Positions 23,948 through 34,059 of a stretch of 64,000 nucleotides of DNA are shown piece by piece. The stretch spans positions 434,001-498,000 of the forward strand of contig NZ_CANLSZ010000001.1 in NCBI RefSeq assembly GCF_947493765.1, read 5' to 3'. The stretch's first letter is position 1. Each line of letters begins with the position of its first letter. The notes under the pieces were generated by a model that saw only the letters and a list, made by a program, of their open reading frames with translations, was not told the origin of the DNA and ran no database searches. The position numbers were made by a program, and so were the translations under genes. The DNA comes from an uncultured Arthrobacter sp. GTDB taxonomy: Bacteria > Actinomycetota > Actinomycetes > Actinomycetales > Micrococcaceae.

Positions 23948-26900
23948 CTATCCGCCGGCACCTCCCGAGACGCGCTCCTCCGCGTCCAGGGCCCGCTGGA
24001 GGGCGCTCTTCAGCCGGTCCTGCGCGTCACCGTAGGCGGCGAAGTCGTTCGCTGCCAGGGCCGCGTTGCCGTCCTGGATCGCCGCGTTCGCGTCGTCGAG
24101 TGCACTGCGCAGGTCGGCGGCCGGATCGTCCGTCGTACCTCCGGGGGTGCCACCCTCGGAGGGAGTGGGTGCCGGCGTCGCGGACGGGGTGGGCGCGGGG
24201 GTCTCGCCGTCGCCCTCCACAGGCGGGGCTGCGGGATCGTCCGGGGTCTCCCCGACGTTCTCCTCGTCGCCCGCCGTCGCTCCGGAATCACCGCCGAACA
24301 CCTGGTCCAGCGCCTCGGCCAACGTGGGCGCGAAGCCGACGTTCTCACCGAAGCTCACCAGGACCCGGCGGAGGACCGGGAAGGACGAGCTGCCGGAGGA
24401 CTGCACGTACACCGGCTGCACGTAGGCGATGCCGCCGCCGATCGGCAGCGTCAGCAGGTTGCCATTGATGACCTCGGAAGCGCCCTGGCGCAGCAGGTTC
24501 AGCTCCTGCGACACCGTGGTGTCCGAGTTGAACAGGTTCTGCGCCTGGCCGGGGCCCACCACCGAATCCTGACCGGAGCTGTCGAGCAGGGTCAGGCGGC
24601 CGTAGTCCTCGCTCTTGACGCCGTCCTCCCCCGTGCTCGCGTCACCGTTGGCGGCGAGGAACCCGTACAGCACGTTCCGCGGGGTCTGGCCCGGCGGAAC
24701 GTAGGGGATGTACGGCGTGGTCAGCGAGAACGCAGCCTCGTCGTACTGGGGCATCTGCAGCGTCAGGTAGAACGGCGGCTGCCGGGGCGTGGACGCCGTC
24801 GTCGCACCGTCCGAGGCGGCACCAGGATCGGCCGGCACGCTCCAGGCCTCGCTGTTGTTGAAGAACTCGTCCGTCGCGGTGACGTGGTACCGCGCGAGCA
24901 GTTCGCGCTGCACCTTGAAGAGATCCTCCGGGTACCGCACATGGGCGAGCAGGTCCGAGGACATCTCGCTGTAGGGCTTGAGCGAGGACGGGTACACGTT
25001 CTGCCAGGACATCAGGACCGGGTCCTCATCGTCCCACGCGTAGAGGTCGACGGAGCCGTCGTAGGCGTCCACCGTGGCCTTCACCGCGTTACGGATGTAG
25101 TTCACGCGGTCCGCCGGGAGGGCGGTCGCGAGACCCTCCGCCGTCTGCGAGTCCTGCGTGGCCGACTGCAGCTCCTGCTCCGTGGAGTAGGGGAAGTTGG
25201 CGCTCGTCGTGTAGCCGTCGATGATCCACTTCACCCGGCCGTCCACGATCGCGGGGTAGCTGTTGCCGTCGAGGGTCAGGTAGGGGGCCACCTTGCGCAC
25301 CCGTTCCACGGGGTCCCGGTCGTAGAGGATCTGCGACTCGCTGTTGACCTGGTCGGACAGGAGCAGATCCGTGGACTGGAACTTCAGCGCGTAGACCAGC
25401 CGGTTGAAGGCGTTGCCGACGTTCGGCCCGCCGTCCCCGCTGAAGGTGGTCCGCGAGTCGGTGTCCGAGTTCTCGTCCTGCGGCCGGTCGATTTCCGCGG
25501 GGTCCTGGTCCTCCGGCGCACCCACCACGGAGTAGTCGGGCGATTCCTCGCCGAAGTAGATCCTCGGCTCGTAGGTGGACTCGTCGCCGAGCACGCCGGT
25601 CGAGGGGATGCCGGACTGCAGGAACTCGGGCCGGCCGTCGGGCTGGACGGTGGAGCCGGCCGCGGCGACCACGCCGTAGCCGTGCGTGTAGAACACGTGC
25701 TCGTTCACCCAGCCGTCCGGGACGCCGCTCGTGTCGAGCTCGCGCACGGCGATCACGGTGTCCTGGATCTCGCCGTCGATCTCGTAGCGGTCCACGTTCA
25801 GCGTGTCGGGGAACTGGTAGTACTGGCGGAACTGCTGGAGCTGGCTGAAGGCGTCGGAGACGAGATTCGGGTCGAGCAGGCGGATGTTCGCCGTGGTCTC
25901 GCCGTCGTCACCCAGTGCCCCCGACGTCGGGACGCTCTCCGGCGTGTAGGCGGAGACCTCGACGTCGTCGAGCCCGTAGGCCTCCCGCGTCAGCTCGATG
26001 TTGCGGTCGATGAACTCGCCCTCACGGGAGAGCAGCGACGGGTCCACCTGGAAGCGCTGCACGATGGCCGGGTAGATGCCGCCGGCGAGCAGTGCGGTGA
26101 CGATCAGCATCGCCGTCCCGATCAGGGGCAGCCTCCAGCGACCGATGAAGGCGGAGACGATGAACAGGACGGCGACGATGATCGCGGCGACGGCGAGGAT
26201 GGCCTTCGTCGGGATGACGGCGTTCACGTCGGTGTACAGCGCGCCCGCCCAGTCGTCCTGGTTCAGCAGCGTCCCGTAGCGGTCCAGCCAGTAGTTGACG
26301 CCCTGCAGGACGAGGAACAGCGCCACGACGACGGCGATCTGGATCCGCGCGGCCTTCGTGGTGAACAGGCCCTTCTCCTCGAGGCGGATACCGCCGTAGA
26401 GGTAGTGGGTCAGGATCGTCGCGATGGCACTGATGATGACGACGCTGATCAGGAAACCGGTCACGAAGCCCAGGAAGGGCAGCGTGAACATGTAGAAGGA
26501 GTAGTCGAGCCCGAACTCGGGGTCCTGCCGGTTGAACGGCTCCTGCCGGAGGAAGAGGAGCACCTGCTGCCACTGCGACGACGCAGCGGTGCCGGCGAAT
26601 GCGCCGAGCACCACCGGGATACCGAGCATGAGCAGGCGGCGGATGGGTTCGAGCTGCGCCTGATAGCGGTTGAGATTGTCCTGGATGGCGCTGTCGGGTG
26701 CGTAGATGGGCCTGCTGCGGAACGCGATGCGAAGACTGAGGTACACCGCCCCGGCCATGATCAGGAACGCCACGAGGAACAGGGCGATCCTGGTGAGATT
26801 CTCGGTCACGAACACCTCGAGGAACCCGAGTTGGTCGTACCACAGCACGTCGGCGTAGACCTGGGACAGGTACACGAAGGCCACGACGATGACCGCGACG

Positions 26901-26998
26901 ACGATGATCGTCGGTATGAGCGGGTTGCGGCGCCGGTTTGCTGATCCTCGTGGTGTGCTCGGGCTACTGCCGAACGATCGTTCTGGTCCGGATGTCAC
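23948..26998 (-). CDS. UPF0182 family large membrane protein
   Basis: 1016 residues. About seven transmembrane helices fill the first 330 residues, for example [18 protein letters not shown] and [19 protein letters not shown] large extracytoplasmic domain follows, containing [16 protein letters not shown], and the protein ends in a disordered Pro/Thr tail plus a short helical segment. The family is widespread in actinobacteria and cyanobacteria and has no assigned function. The GTG start has GAGG upstream. In M. tuberculosis the homologue (Rv3193c) also lies beside the PDZ-Lon protease gene (recalled, not checked). Confidence 0.93.
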   Translation of the reverse strand: MTSGPERSFGSSPSTPRGSANRRRNPLIPTIIVVAVIVVAFVYLSQVYADVLWYDQLGFLEVFVTENLTRIALFLVAFLIMAGAVYLSLRIAFRSRPIYAPDSAIQDNLNRYQAQLEPIRRLLMLGIPVVLGAFAGTAASSQWQQVLLFLRQEPFNRQDPEFGLDYSFYMFTLPFLGFVTGFLISVVIISAIATILTHYLYGGIRLEEKGLFTTKAARIQIAVVVALFLVLQGVNYWLDRYGTLLNQDDWAGALYTDVNAVIPTKAILAVAAIIVAVLFIVSAFIGRWRLPLIGTAMLIVTALLAGGIYPAIVQRFQVDPSLLSREGEFIDRNIELTREAYGLDDVEVSAYTPESVPTSGALGDDGETTANIRLLDPNLVSDAFSQLQQFRQYYQFPDTLNVDRYEIDGEIQDTVIAVRELDTSGVPDGWVNEHVFYTHGYGVVAAAGSTVQPDGRPEFLQSGIPSTGVLGDESTYEPRIYFGEESPDYSVVGAPEDQDPAEIDRPQDENSDTDSRTTFSGDGGPNVGNAFNRLVYALKFQSTDLLLSDQVNSESQILYDRDPVERVRKVAPYLTLDGNSYPAIVDGRVKWIIDGYTTSANFPYSTEQELQSATQDSQTAEGLATALPADRVNYIRNAVKATVDAYDGSVDLYAWDDEDPVLMSWQNVYPSSLKPYSEMSSDLLAHVRYPEDLFKVQRELLARYHVTATDEFFNNSEAWSVPADPGAASDGATTASTPRQPPFYLTLQMPQYDEAAFSLTTPYIPYVPPGQTPRNVLYGFLAANGDASTGEDGVKSEDYGRLTLLDSSGQDSVVGPGQAQNLFNSDTTVSQELNLLRQGASEVINGNLLTLPIGGGIAYVQPVYVQSSGSSSFPVLRRVLVSFGENVGFAPTLAEALDQVFGGDSGATAGDEENVGETPDDPAAPPVEGDGETPAPTPSATPAPTPSEGGTPGGTTDDPAADLRSALDDANAAIQDGNAALAANDFAAYGDAQDRLKSALQRALDAEERVSGGAGG

Positions 26999-27301
26999 AT
27001 ATACCTCATCATTAGGTGCTGCGGGTCACGATGGCCGTTCTTCGGCCCCGCTACCTGCCTCGTGAAGCAGAAGGCAGCGTGCACGGACGCCATTCCTGCT
27101 CTCATTCTGCCCTCTCCACGTCCGGGCCGACCAATTCGGTTCCGCGCAGGAGCAGGACACCCCGGATCGTCACCCAACCGTGTCCTTCCGGACCCGCTCC
27201 CCCATGCGCCCCCGGAGGACGCCGGTCGCGTGCCCGTCCGGTCCGCCGGCAGAAGAGTCGGGTGCCCGTTCGGTCCGTCGGCAGGAGGGTCGGGAGGCGA
27301 G
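26999..27301. other. Intergenic region with a 32-bp direct repeat
   Basis: A 303-bp gap between co-directional minus-strand genes. Two 32-bp near-identical copies lie at 27230-27261 and 27262-27293 (each begins GTGCCCGT and differs at a few positions), just past the PDZ-Lon stop codon. TAATGA near 27010 (minus) is a possible -10 for the UPF0182 gene. No ORF with convincing codon use is seen. Confidence 0.6.
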
Positions 27302-28396
27302 TCAGCAGGAGGCGAGTCCGGCGGCGTCGCCCCCCTCCCCGAGGGTCTCGACGGCCTCGACGGCGTCGTCGAGCGTGTCCACCCGGACGACCGTCAGCCC
27401 GTCCGGGATGTTCCCCGTCACCTCGTCGCAGTTCTCCCCCGGGGCGAGGAAGAACTCGGCGCCGCCCGAGCGTGCGCCCACGAGCTTCTGCGCGATCCCT
27501 CCGATGGGCCCCACCGCACCGCTCGAGTCGATCGTGCCCGTCCCGGCGAAGTGGCGTCCCCCGGTCAGATTGCCCTCCGTGAGGGTGTCGACGATCCCGA
27601 GGGCGAACATCATCCCGGCCGACGGGCCGCCCACGTCGTCCAGCTGGATGGTGATGGCGAAGGGGAAGTCGAACCTCGACGTGAGCAGGACCCCGAGCTG
27701 GTAGTCGCCCTCGTCGGACTCCTTGGGTGTGACGGACACGTCGGTCGACGCGCCGTCACGGGTCACGGCGAGGTCGACCGCTGATCCGTCGGCGTCGTTG
27801 AGTGCCTCGCGCAGCGCGGCGACGGTGCGGATCTCCTGCCCGTCGATGGAGCGGAGGATGTCGCCCTCCTCGAGGAGCCCGTCCGCGGCGGAGTCCTGGC
27901 CGAGACCGACGACGGCCAGCTCCTGGGTGTACCCGATGTCCTCGTGGGACAGGGCGGCAGCGATGGCCGACTCCTGGGAGGAGGTCATGGCGACGGCGTT
28001 CTGCTCCTGCACCTCGGAGGACGTGGTGCCCTCGGGGTACACGAGCTGTTCGGGGACGACGTCGTCGTCGGGGGTGGCCCAGGCCCGGATGGTGTCGAGG
28101 ACGTTGACCTGCCCGTTCGGACCTCCCCGGACGAAGACGGTCGTGAGATCCAGCCGTCCCTCCGGCGGGAAACTCTCCGCGCCGTCGATCTCGATCAGCG
28201 GCTGCCCGTCCACCTGGCCGATCGTGTTGAAGGTCGGTCCCGGTGACTCGAGCACATAGGGAGAGGGCAGGAGGACCGCCGTCGCGCTCAGCACGACCGC
28301 GAGACCACCGGAGACGCCCATGGCGCGGAAGCGTGGATCGCGGGGACGCTCCGGTCCCTCGTGGCCGTCGGTCTCGGCGTGGGCACGCTGCGTCAC
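27302..28396 (-). CDS. PDZ-Lon (S16) membrane-anchored protease, YlbL-like
   Basis: 364 residues from GTG 28396, which follows GAGAAG; the track start is 42 bases upstream. A transmembrane helix (GVSGGLAVVLSATAVLLPSP, about 30-49) precedes a PDZ domain (GLLEEGDILRSIDGQEIRTV) and a Lon-type proteolytic domain. The catalytic Ser lies in VGGPSAGMMFALGI and the Lys in GGIAQKLVGARS, the Ser-Lys dyad of peptidase family S16 without an ATPase domain. Such proteins act outside the membrane in protein quality control. Confidence 0.93.
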   Translation of the reverse strand: MTQRAHAETDGHEGPERPRDPRFRAMGVSGGLAVVLSATAVLLPSPYVLESPGPTFNTIGQVDGQPLIEIDGAESFPPEGRLDLTTVFVRGGPNGQVNVLDTIRAWATPDDDVVPEQLVYPEGTTSSEVQEQNAVAMTSSQESAIAAALSHEDIGYTQELAVVGLGQDSAADGLLEEGDILRSIDGQEIRTVAALREALNDADGSAVDLAVTRDGASTDVSVTPKESDEGDYQLGVLLTSRFDFPFAITIQLDDVGGPSAGMMFALGIVDTLTEGNLTGGRHFAGTGTIDSSGAVGPIGGIAQKLVGARSGGAEFFLAPGENCDEVTGNIPDGLTVVRVDTLDDAVEAVETLGEGGDAAGLASC

Positions 28397-28700
28397 GGAT
28401 CTTCTCTCTGTAGTGGTGGCGGCCCGGCCTGCGAGCACCGTTCCTGCCCACCCAGCCTAGACGCTCGACCCTGGACGATCGCCGGGAGTTCCCCGGATCT
28501 TCGGCGGCATCCCTCCCCGTCCCAGCCCCCTCTGGCGACGCCGATCCACGGATGATTCGCTGCTTTGCCCTCAGCGAACGATGCGGGGCACGAGGGACGC
28601 CGACGGGCCCGGGCCGGTAGCGTGGAGCGGACAGCCGGCAGGGATGGCTCAATCCCGCCCGACCGGACCCGCCAAGCTACTCCCAGGACCGGTGGTATCA
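28397..28700. other. Divergent intergenic region between the S16 protease and zincin genes
   Basis: 304 bp containing the start regions of two divergent genes. I see no tRNA, repeat or convincing small ORF. The plus-strand ORFs drawn here are upstream extensions of the zincin frame. Confidence 0.5.
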
Positions 28701-30239
28701 GTGACCAACCCATCCAACCCCTCGAACGGCGACGACGACACGCCCCAGGACCCGCTGTCCGAGATGCTGTCGAAGATGTTCGGCGGAGGGGCCGGAGGCT
28801 TCGACCCGCAGGAGCTCGCGAAAGCGGCAGGCCTGCCCTCCGATCCCTCCGCGATGGCCATGATGATGCAGCAGGTCCAGGCGATGTTCTCGGCATCCGG
28901 CGACGGCCCCGTGAACTGGCAGCTGGCCCACGAGCAGGCCCGCCGGATCGCCGCTGCGGACAACGACCCGTCCGTCTCCTCCCTGCAGCGCAGGAGCGTC
29001 GACGAGGCCCTGAAGCTCGCCGAGATGTGGCTCGACCCGGTCACCGACTTCCCGAGCACCGGTCAGCTGGGCCGTGCGTGGTCGCGGGCCGAGTGGGTGG
29101 AGGCGACCATGGCGACCTGGCGCCGCCTGACCGAACCCGTGGCCACGAGCATCGCCCGGGCACTCTCCGATGTGATCTCGGAGCAGCTCCCGGAGGAGAT
29201 GAAGTCCATGCTCGGCGCCATGGGCGGACCCGCGTCGATGCTGCAGAACGTCGGTGGCGCGATGTTCGGCATGCAGCTCGGGCAGGCCGTCGGCGCCCTG
29301 TCGAAGGACGTCGTGGGCTCCACGGACATCGGTGTCCCCCTCGCGGACGGCCGTATGGCCCTGCTCCCGGCGAACGTGGCGGCCTTCGGCGAGGGGCTCG
29401 ACATCCCCGAGCAGGAGGTCCAGCTCTTCCTGGCGGTCCGGGAGGCGGCCCACGTCAGGCTCTTCACCCAGGTGCCGTGGCTGACCGGCCACCTCCTCGG
29501 CAGCATCGAGCGCTATGCGCGCGGCATCCACATCGACATCAGCAAGATCGAGGAAGCCGCCCGGGACATCGACCCGACCAATCCGGAGAGCATGCAGGGT
29601 GCGCTGTCGCAGGGTGTGTTCATGCCCGAGCGCACACCGGAGCAGGAAGCGGCACTCGTGCGACTGGAGACCACGCTGGCCCTCGTCGAGGGATGGGTCG
29701 ACGAGCTCGCGGCAGCTGCCGCGGCGAATCTGCCCTCCGCCGGCGCCCTGCGGGAGATGGTGCGTCGGCGCCGCGCGACGGGCGGACCGGCCGAGCACGC
29801 CTTCGCATCGCTCGTGGGCCTCGAGCTCCGGCCGCGCAGGCTGCGGGATGCCGCCGCCCTCTGGTCACGGCTCACCGAGGAACGCGGCGTGGAGGGCCGG
29901 GACGCCCTCTGGCAGCACCCGGACCTGCTGCCCACGGCGGAGGACCTCGATGATCCCGAGGGCTTCTCCGAGCGCCGGCGGTTGATCGAGTCCTCCGACG
30001 CCGACGTGGATGCGGCCCTCGAGCGCCTGCTCGCGGGCGACTTCGACGACCAGGAGCCGCAGGACCCCGACGCTGCGGCGGACACCTCGACGGATGGTCC
30101 GACGCGGTCCGATAGCGCCGGATCAGGCGCGGATCCCGACTCCGGCACGGGCTCCACTGGTGGCGACGTGGCGGACGACGACCGGGACGACGACCGGGAT
30201 GTACCGGGGACCGATGACGGTGGGGACCCGAACCGCTAG
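28701..30239 (+). CDS. Zinc-dependent metalloprotease, zincin_2 / DUF2342 family
   Basis: 512 residues from GTG 28701, with AGGA 11 bases upstream; the track start adds 40 residues of poor composition. Features are a Met/Gly-rich N-terminus (LSEMLSKMFGGGAGGFDP), the conserved core GQAVGALSKDVVGSTDIGVP and the putative metal-site helix VREAAHVRLF near residue 250. The C-terminal 70 residues are acidic and disordered. The family is annotated as zincin-like hydrolases, but activity is unproven. It diverges from the PDZ-Lon gene across a 304-bp region. The equivalent of Rv3195 in gene order. Confidence 0.88.
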   Translation: MTNPSNPSNGDDDTPQDPLSEMLSKMFGGGAGGFDPQELAKAAGLPSDPSAMAMMMQQVQAMFSASGDGPVNWQLAHEQARRIAAADNDPSVSSLQRRSVDEALKLAEMWLDPVTDFPSTGQLGRAWSRAEWVEATMATWRRLTEPVATSIARALSDVISEQLPEEMKSMLGAMGGPASMLQNVGGAMFGMQLGQAVGALSKDVVGSTDIGVPLADGRMALLPANVAAFGEGLDIPEQEVQLFLAVREAAHVRLFTQVPWLTGHLLGSIERYARGIHIDISKIEEAARDIDPTNPESMQGALSQGVFMPERTPEQEAALVRLETTLALVEGWVDELAAAAAANLPSAGALREMVRRRRATGGPAEHAFASLVGLELRPRRLRDAAALWSRLTEERGVEGRDALWQHPDLLPTAEDLDDPEGFSERRRLIESSDADVDAALERLLAGDFDDQEPQDPDAAADTSTDGPTRSDSAGSGADPDSGTGSTGGDVADDDRDDDRDVPGTDDGGDPNR

Positions 30240-30263
30240 CTCCGGCATCCGGGCTCCGCTGCT

Positions 30264-30884
30264 CTACGGAGCGGGCGCGGGGTCCTCGGGACCCTGCGCG
30301 GCCGGCTGTCCGTCCCGCGACCACCGCCGGGACGCGAACGAGGCGCCGTCGAGGAAAGCCTTCGCGGTCTCCGTCCGGGGGTAGGCCGCGAGCAGTCTCC
30401 AGAAGGCGGCGCTGTGCGAGGGCTCGATCAGGTGGGCCATCTCGTGCAGGATCACGTAGTCCACCACCCAGTCCGGCATACCCTGCAGCCTGTGCGACAG
30501 ACGGATGGTCCGGTGCGCCGGAGTGGCCGATGCCCAGCGTGTGGTCTGGTTCGTGACCCACATGATCGCCGACGGCACGCCGCTGCCGTCGAGATAACGC
30601 CGAGCGAGGCCGGCTGCCCGCTCCCGCAGTGCGGGGAGCGGCAGGTCCTCGGGGATGGGGTCTGAAGGATATTTCGCCGCCATCTTCTCCACCATCCGGT
30701 CCACCCAGTGGCGTTCCTCCCGTGGGGAGAAGTGACCGGGGATCAGGACACGGAGGACGCCGTCCCGCAGGTCCGCGCTCACCGTGCGCCTGCGCCGCGC
30801 CGAGCGCCGGACCTCGACTCGCGGCCGGCCGGGAGCGGACCCCGGGTCAGGCGTTGTCACCGATGATCCCGAGGACGGCTTCAC
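30264..30884 (-). CDS. M48/YgjP-like metallopeptidase
   Basis: 206 residues from GTG 30884, preceded by GGAG eight bases upstream. The zinc motif is VILHEMAHLIEPSHSAAFW (HExxH plus a downstream His) and the N-terminal half is a basic YgjP/DUF45 domain. It is cytoplasmic, with no signal or membrane segment. The start lies inside the uvrD2 coding end (38-bp overlap), so it is translated from the nudC-uvrD2 transcript. The substrate is unknown. Confidence 0.88.
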   Translation of the reverse strand: MKPSSGSSVTTPDPGSAPGRPRVEVRRSARRRRTVSADLRDGVLRVLIPGHFSPREERHWVDRMVEKMAAKYPSDPIPEDLPLPALRERAAGLARRYLDGSGVPSAIMWVTNQTTRWASATPAHRTIRLSHRLQGMPDWVVDYVILHEMAHLIEPSHSAAFWRLLAAYPRTETAKAFLDGASFASRRWSRDGQPAAQGPEDPAPAP

Positions 30885-32955
30885 CGTAACGCTCCAGCTT
30901 CGCGGAGCCGATACCTGCCAGCTCGCCGAGCTGGTCGAGGGACTCCGGCCGGGCCTCCGCGATGGCGACGAGTGTCGCGTCGGTGAAGATCACGAACGCC
31001 GGGACGTCCTTCTCGCGGGCCTCGCCCAGCCGCCACGCGCGCAGTGCCTCGAACGTCTCCTCCTCGTAGCTGACCGGGCAGTCGTTGCATCGGCCGATCT
31101 TCCGCTCCGATCCCGTGAGGAGGGGACGCCGGCAGACCCTGCAGGTCACCGGGCCGGCACTCTTCCGCGCCGCCTTCGCGCGGGGTTGACGGAAGGATGC
31201 CTGCCCCGTCCCCGCGGGCCTGAGCGCGTCGAGGAAGCGGGACGGCTTCCGGCTGGCGCGTCCGCCCGGCGAGCGCGAGGTGGACCAGGACATGGCGAGA
31301 TGCCGGCGTGCCCGGGTGATCCCGACGTACAGCAGGCGCCGTTCCTCGTCGACCGCCTCCTGGGTGTCGGCGAACGAGATGGGCATCAGCCCCTCACTGA
31401 GGCCCACGAGGAACACGGCATCCCACTCGAGGCCCTTGGCGGAGTGCAGGGAGGCCAGCGTGACGCCCTGGACCGTGGGTGCGTGCTGGGCCGCGGCGCG
31501 TTCCTCGAGCTCGGCCACGAAGAGCTGCAGGGTGAGGGCCTCGGGCCCGCGCCAGCGGGCGAGTTCGTCCGCGAGTCCCACGAGGGCCGCGAGCGATTCC
31601 CACTTCTCGCGGACGGCGCCGGAGTTCTGCGGCGCCACGGAAGTGTAGCCGAGCGAGGCGAGGACATCGCGCACCTGCTGGGGAACGTCCTCGTCGCCCT
31701 GGGTGCGCGCGGCCGCCCGCAGCTGAAGCAGCGCGTCACGGACCTCGCGGCGCTGGAAGAAGCGTTCGCCACCGCGGAGCTGGTAGCCGATGCCGGCACT
31801 GGCGAGGGCCTGCTCGTACGCCTCCGACTGCCCGTTGGTGCGGTACAGGATGGCGATCTCGCTCGCCTTGACCCCCTGGTCGAGCAGGGCACCGATGCGC
31901 CGGGCGCACTCCGTGGCCTCGGCCTCGTCGTCGCTGCACTCCGTGAAGACGGGTTCGGGGCCCGCCTGCTGCTGCGCGACGAGTTCGAGCGGCGCGGACC
32001 AGGTGGTGCCGGCCGTCGATCTGTCGGCCTCCCTGCTCCTGGCCGCCAGGAGGGTGTTCGCCGCCCTGACCACCTGGGGCGTGGACCGGTAGTCGCGCAC
32101 CAGCCGCACCACCTGGGCACCCTCGTAGCGCTTGGTGAAGTCGAGCAGGTGGCGCGAGGAGGCTCCCGTGAAGGAGTAGATGGTCTGGCTCGCGTCGCCG
32201 ACCACGCACAGCTCCCGCCGCTCACCCAGCCAGAGGTCGAGCAGTCGCTGCTGCAGCGGCGAGACGTCCTGGTACTCGTCCACCACGAAGTGCCGGTACT
32301 GGGCACGGACGGTCGCGGCGATCCTCTCGTCGTCCTCGAGGATCCCGACGGTGCTGAGCAGGACGTCCTCGAAATCGATCAGATTGCGGTCGAGCTTGAG
32401 GTCCTCGTAGGCCGAGAAGATGCGCGACACCGTGGTCAGGTCCATGCCCGCGGGCTCCGACCTCCCGACGGCAGCACCCATGTAGGCGTCGGGGGTGAGC
32501 ATGGACACCTTCGCCCACTCGATCTCCGCCGCGACATCGCGGATGGCGGCCCGATCGGTGGTCACACGCAGCCGACGCGCCGACTCGGCGATGAGCTGCG
32601 CCTTGTGGTCCACGAGCGCCGGCAGTGTCCCGCCCACGGCCTGCGGCCAGAAGTACTGCAGCTGACGCAGTGCGGCCGCATGGAAGGTCCGGGCCTGCAC
32701 GCCGCCGGCCCCGAGATCCCGGAGCCTCGTCCGCATCTCGGCGGCGGCCCGCGCGGTGAAGGTCACGGCCAGGACCTGCTGCGGCTTGTACACGCCGGTG
32801 CCGACGCCGTAGGCGATGCGGTGGGTGATGGCGCGGGTCTTGCCCGTCCCAGCCCCGGCCAGCACGCAGAGCGGACCGCTGAGCGTGGTGGCGACCATCC
32901 GCTGTTCGTCGTCGAGCCCCTCGAGGATGCTGTCCTCGAGCAGGACGCCGGTCAT
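30847..32955 (-). CDS. uvrD2: ATP-dependent DNA helicase UvrD2
   Basis: 702 residues, superfamily 1A. Walker A is LAGAGTGKTRA (about residues 32-42), motif II VVDEYQDVSPLQQ and motif III GDASQTIYSF. After the motor come a tetracysteine module (CRVCRRPLLTG, then CNDC) and a C-terminal HRDC domain (EKDVPAFVIFTDATLVAIAE). This domain order is that of mycobacterial UvrD2, a 3'-5' helicase in DNA repair. ATGA overlap with nudC upstream. The mycoredoxin gene that I recall next to uvrD2 in mycobacteria is absent here. Confidence 0.95.
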   Translation of the reverse strand: MTGVLLEDSILEGLDDEQRMVATTLSGPLCVLAGAGTGKTRAITHRIAYGVGTGVYKPQQVLAVTFTARAAAEMRTRLRDLGAGGVQARTFHAAALRQLQYFWPQAVGGTLPALVDHKAQLIAESARRLRVTTDRAAIRDVAAEIEWAKVSMLTPDAYMGAAVGRSEPAGMDLTTVSRIFSAYEDLKLDRNLIDFEDVLLSTVGILEDDERIAATVRAQYRHFVVDEYQDVSPLQQRLLDLWLGERRELCVVGDASQTIYSFTGASSRHLLDFTKRYEGAQVVRLVRDYRSTPQVVRAANTLLAARSREADRSTAGTTWSAPLELVAQQQAGPEPVFTECSDDEAEATECARRIGALLDQGVKASEIAILYRTNGQSEAYEQALASAGIGYQLRGGERFFQRREVRDALLQLRAAARTQGDEDVPQQVRDVLASLGYTSVAPQNSGAVREKWESLAALVGLADELARWRGPEALTLQLFVAELEERAAAQHAPTVQGVTLASLHSAKGLEWDAVFLVGLSEGLMPISFADTQEAVDEERRLLYVGITRARRHLAMSWSTSRSPGGRASRKPSRFLDALRPAGTGQASFRQPRAKAARKSAGPVTCRVCRRPLLTGSERKIGRCNDCPVSYEEETFEALRAWRLGEAREKDVPAFVIFTDATLVAIAEARPESLDQLGELAGIGSAKLERYGEAVLGIIGDNA

Positions 32956-33911
32956 CGCTCACCGGTCCGGGACGGCTCCTCGTCCAGCGGACCGCCGTAC
33001 CAGCGCTCGATCAGCGCACGGGCGATGGACACGCCGCCGGCGACGGCGATCGACCCGTCGCGGAGTTCCGTGAACAGCTCTGCCCGGGTGAACCAGCGCA
33101 GGGAGCGGATCTCGGAACGATCGGGGCGGACGTCGGTGGTCGCGGCGTGCGCGGTGAAACCGAGCATGAGGGAGGCGGGGAAGGGCCACGGCTGCGATCC
33201 GAGGTACTGGGGCGAGTCGACCGTGATGCCGGCCTCCTCACCCACCTCCCGGATGACGGCTGCCTCGAGGGACTCCCCGGGCTCCACGAAGCCGGCGAGC
33301 GTCGAGTAGCGGTTCTCGGGCCAGGCCACGGCCGATCCGAGGAGCAACCGGTCCTCGTCGTCCACGATGGACACGATGATGGCGGCGTCGGTGCGCGGGT
33401 AGTGCTGCGACCCGTCGTTGGGGCACTGGCGCACCCATCCGGCGTCGCGCACCTCGGTGGGCGTGCCGCACCGTGGACAGTGCGTCGTGGTCTCGTGCCA
33501 GTTGGCAACGGCTGCGGCCTCGACGAACAACCCGGCGTCCCGGGCGTCGAGCGAGGTGGCGATGTCGCGCAGTCCCAGCCACTGGTCGAGGGGAGCCAGC
33601 CGGGGGTCAGCCTCCTCGAGCATGGCGAGGATCACATGGTTCCCGGCGTCGACGGCTCCCTCGTTGACGCGCCCCAGATAGACCAGGATGCCGTGCGTGC
33701 CGATGTCGGCGGGGGTGACCAGGGCCAGCGCTTCCGCGGTGACGGGCGCCGTCCCGTGCGCGACCGGCAGCACCTTGGTGCCGTCCGTCTCCCAGAGCGT
33801 CTCGAGGAACTGCTCGGTGATCCTCGACTCGCCGTTCCGGTCCGAATCGGCACGTGAGAGCTGTAGTGCTCCGAGCGGAGGCTGCGCGAGGGTCCGGAGG
33901 GTTTCTTCCAT
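32952..33911 (-). CDS. nudC: NAD(+) diphosphatase / RNA NAD-decapping hydrolase NudC
   Basis: 319 residues. The N-terminal domain is followed by a zinc-ribbon-like segment (THCPRCGTPTEVRD, then VRQCPND) and a Nudix domain with GFVEPGESLEAAVIREVGEE and the NADH-specific SQPWPFPASLMLGF. It hydrolyses NAD(H) to NMN and AMP and removes NAD caps from RNA. Only three of the usual four zinc cysteines are visible. Leaderless start: TACCGT lies six bases before the ATG. Confidence 0.95.
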   Translation of the reverse strand: MEETLRTLAQPPLGALQLSRADSDRNGESRITEQFLETLWETDGTKVLPVAHGTAPVTAEALALVTPADIGTHGILVYLGRVNEGAVDAGNHVILAMLEEADPRLAPLDQWLGLRDIATSLDARDAGLFVEAAAVANWHETTTHCPRCGTPTEVRDAGWVRQCPNDGSQHYPRTDAAIIVSIVDDEDRLLLGSAVAWPENRYSTLAGFVEPGESLEAAVIREVGEEAGITVDSPQYLGSQPWPFPASLMLGFTAHAATTDVRPDRSEIRSLRWFTRAELFTELRDGSIAVAGGVSIARALIERWYGGPLDEEPSRTGER

Positions 33912-33917
33912 GCCTCT

Positions 33918-33923
33918 ACGGTA
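33918..33923 (-). promoter_or_regulatory. -10 box of nudC-uvrD2-M48 operon (leaderless)
   Basis: TACCGT on the minus strand, six bases before the nudC ATG. The promoter diverges from the APH-fold kinase gene. Confidence 0.55.
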
Positions 33924-34046
33924 CGTTCCCGCAACCCCAAAGAGGCATTCTGCGCCGACAGGTGGAGGAGCAGTGCAGGACCGAAGACGAGTAGTGCATC
34001 TGGCGACTCACCGGACCCCGGGTCGAAAAGCGATGCCCCGACGCCC

Positions 34047-34052
34047 TACCGT
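34047..34052 (+). promoter_or_regulatory. -10 box of the APH-fold kinase gene (leaderless)
   Basis: TACCGT seven bases before GTG 34060, the same hexamer and nearly the same spacing as the divergent nudC promoter. Confidence 0.55.
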
Positions 34053-34059
34053 TGAGGGT

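Noticed and set aside
23933-26944. 1003-residue plus-strand ORF antisense to UPF0182
   Set aside because: Mirror ORF typical of high-GC DNA. The minus strand has clear membrane helices and family identity; the plus product is Arg/Gly/Val-rich with no domain.
33350-33500. NudC as a pseudogene because one zinc cysteine is missing
   Set aside because: The Nudix motif, the NADH-specific segment and length are intact. From memory many actinobacterial NudC proteins show the same three-Cys pattern.
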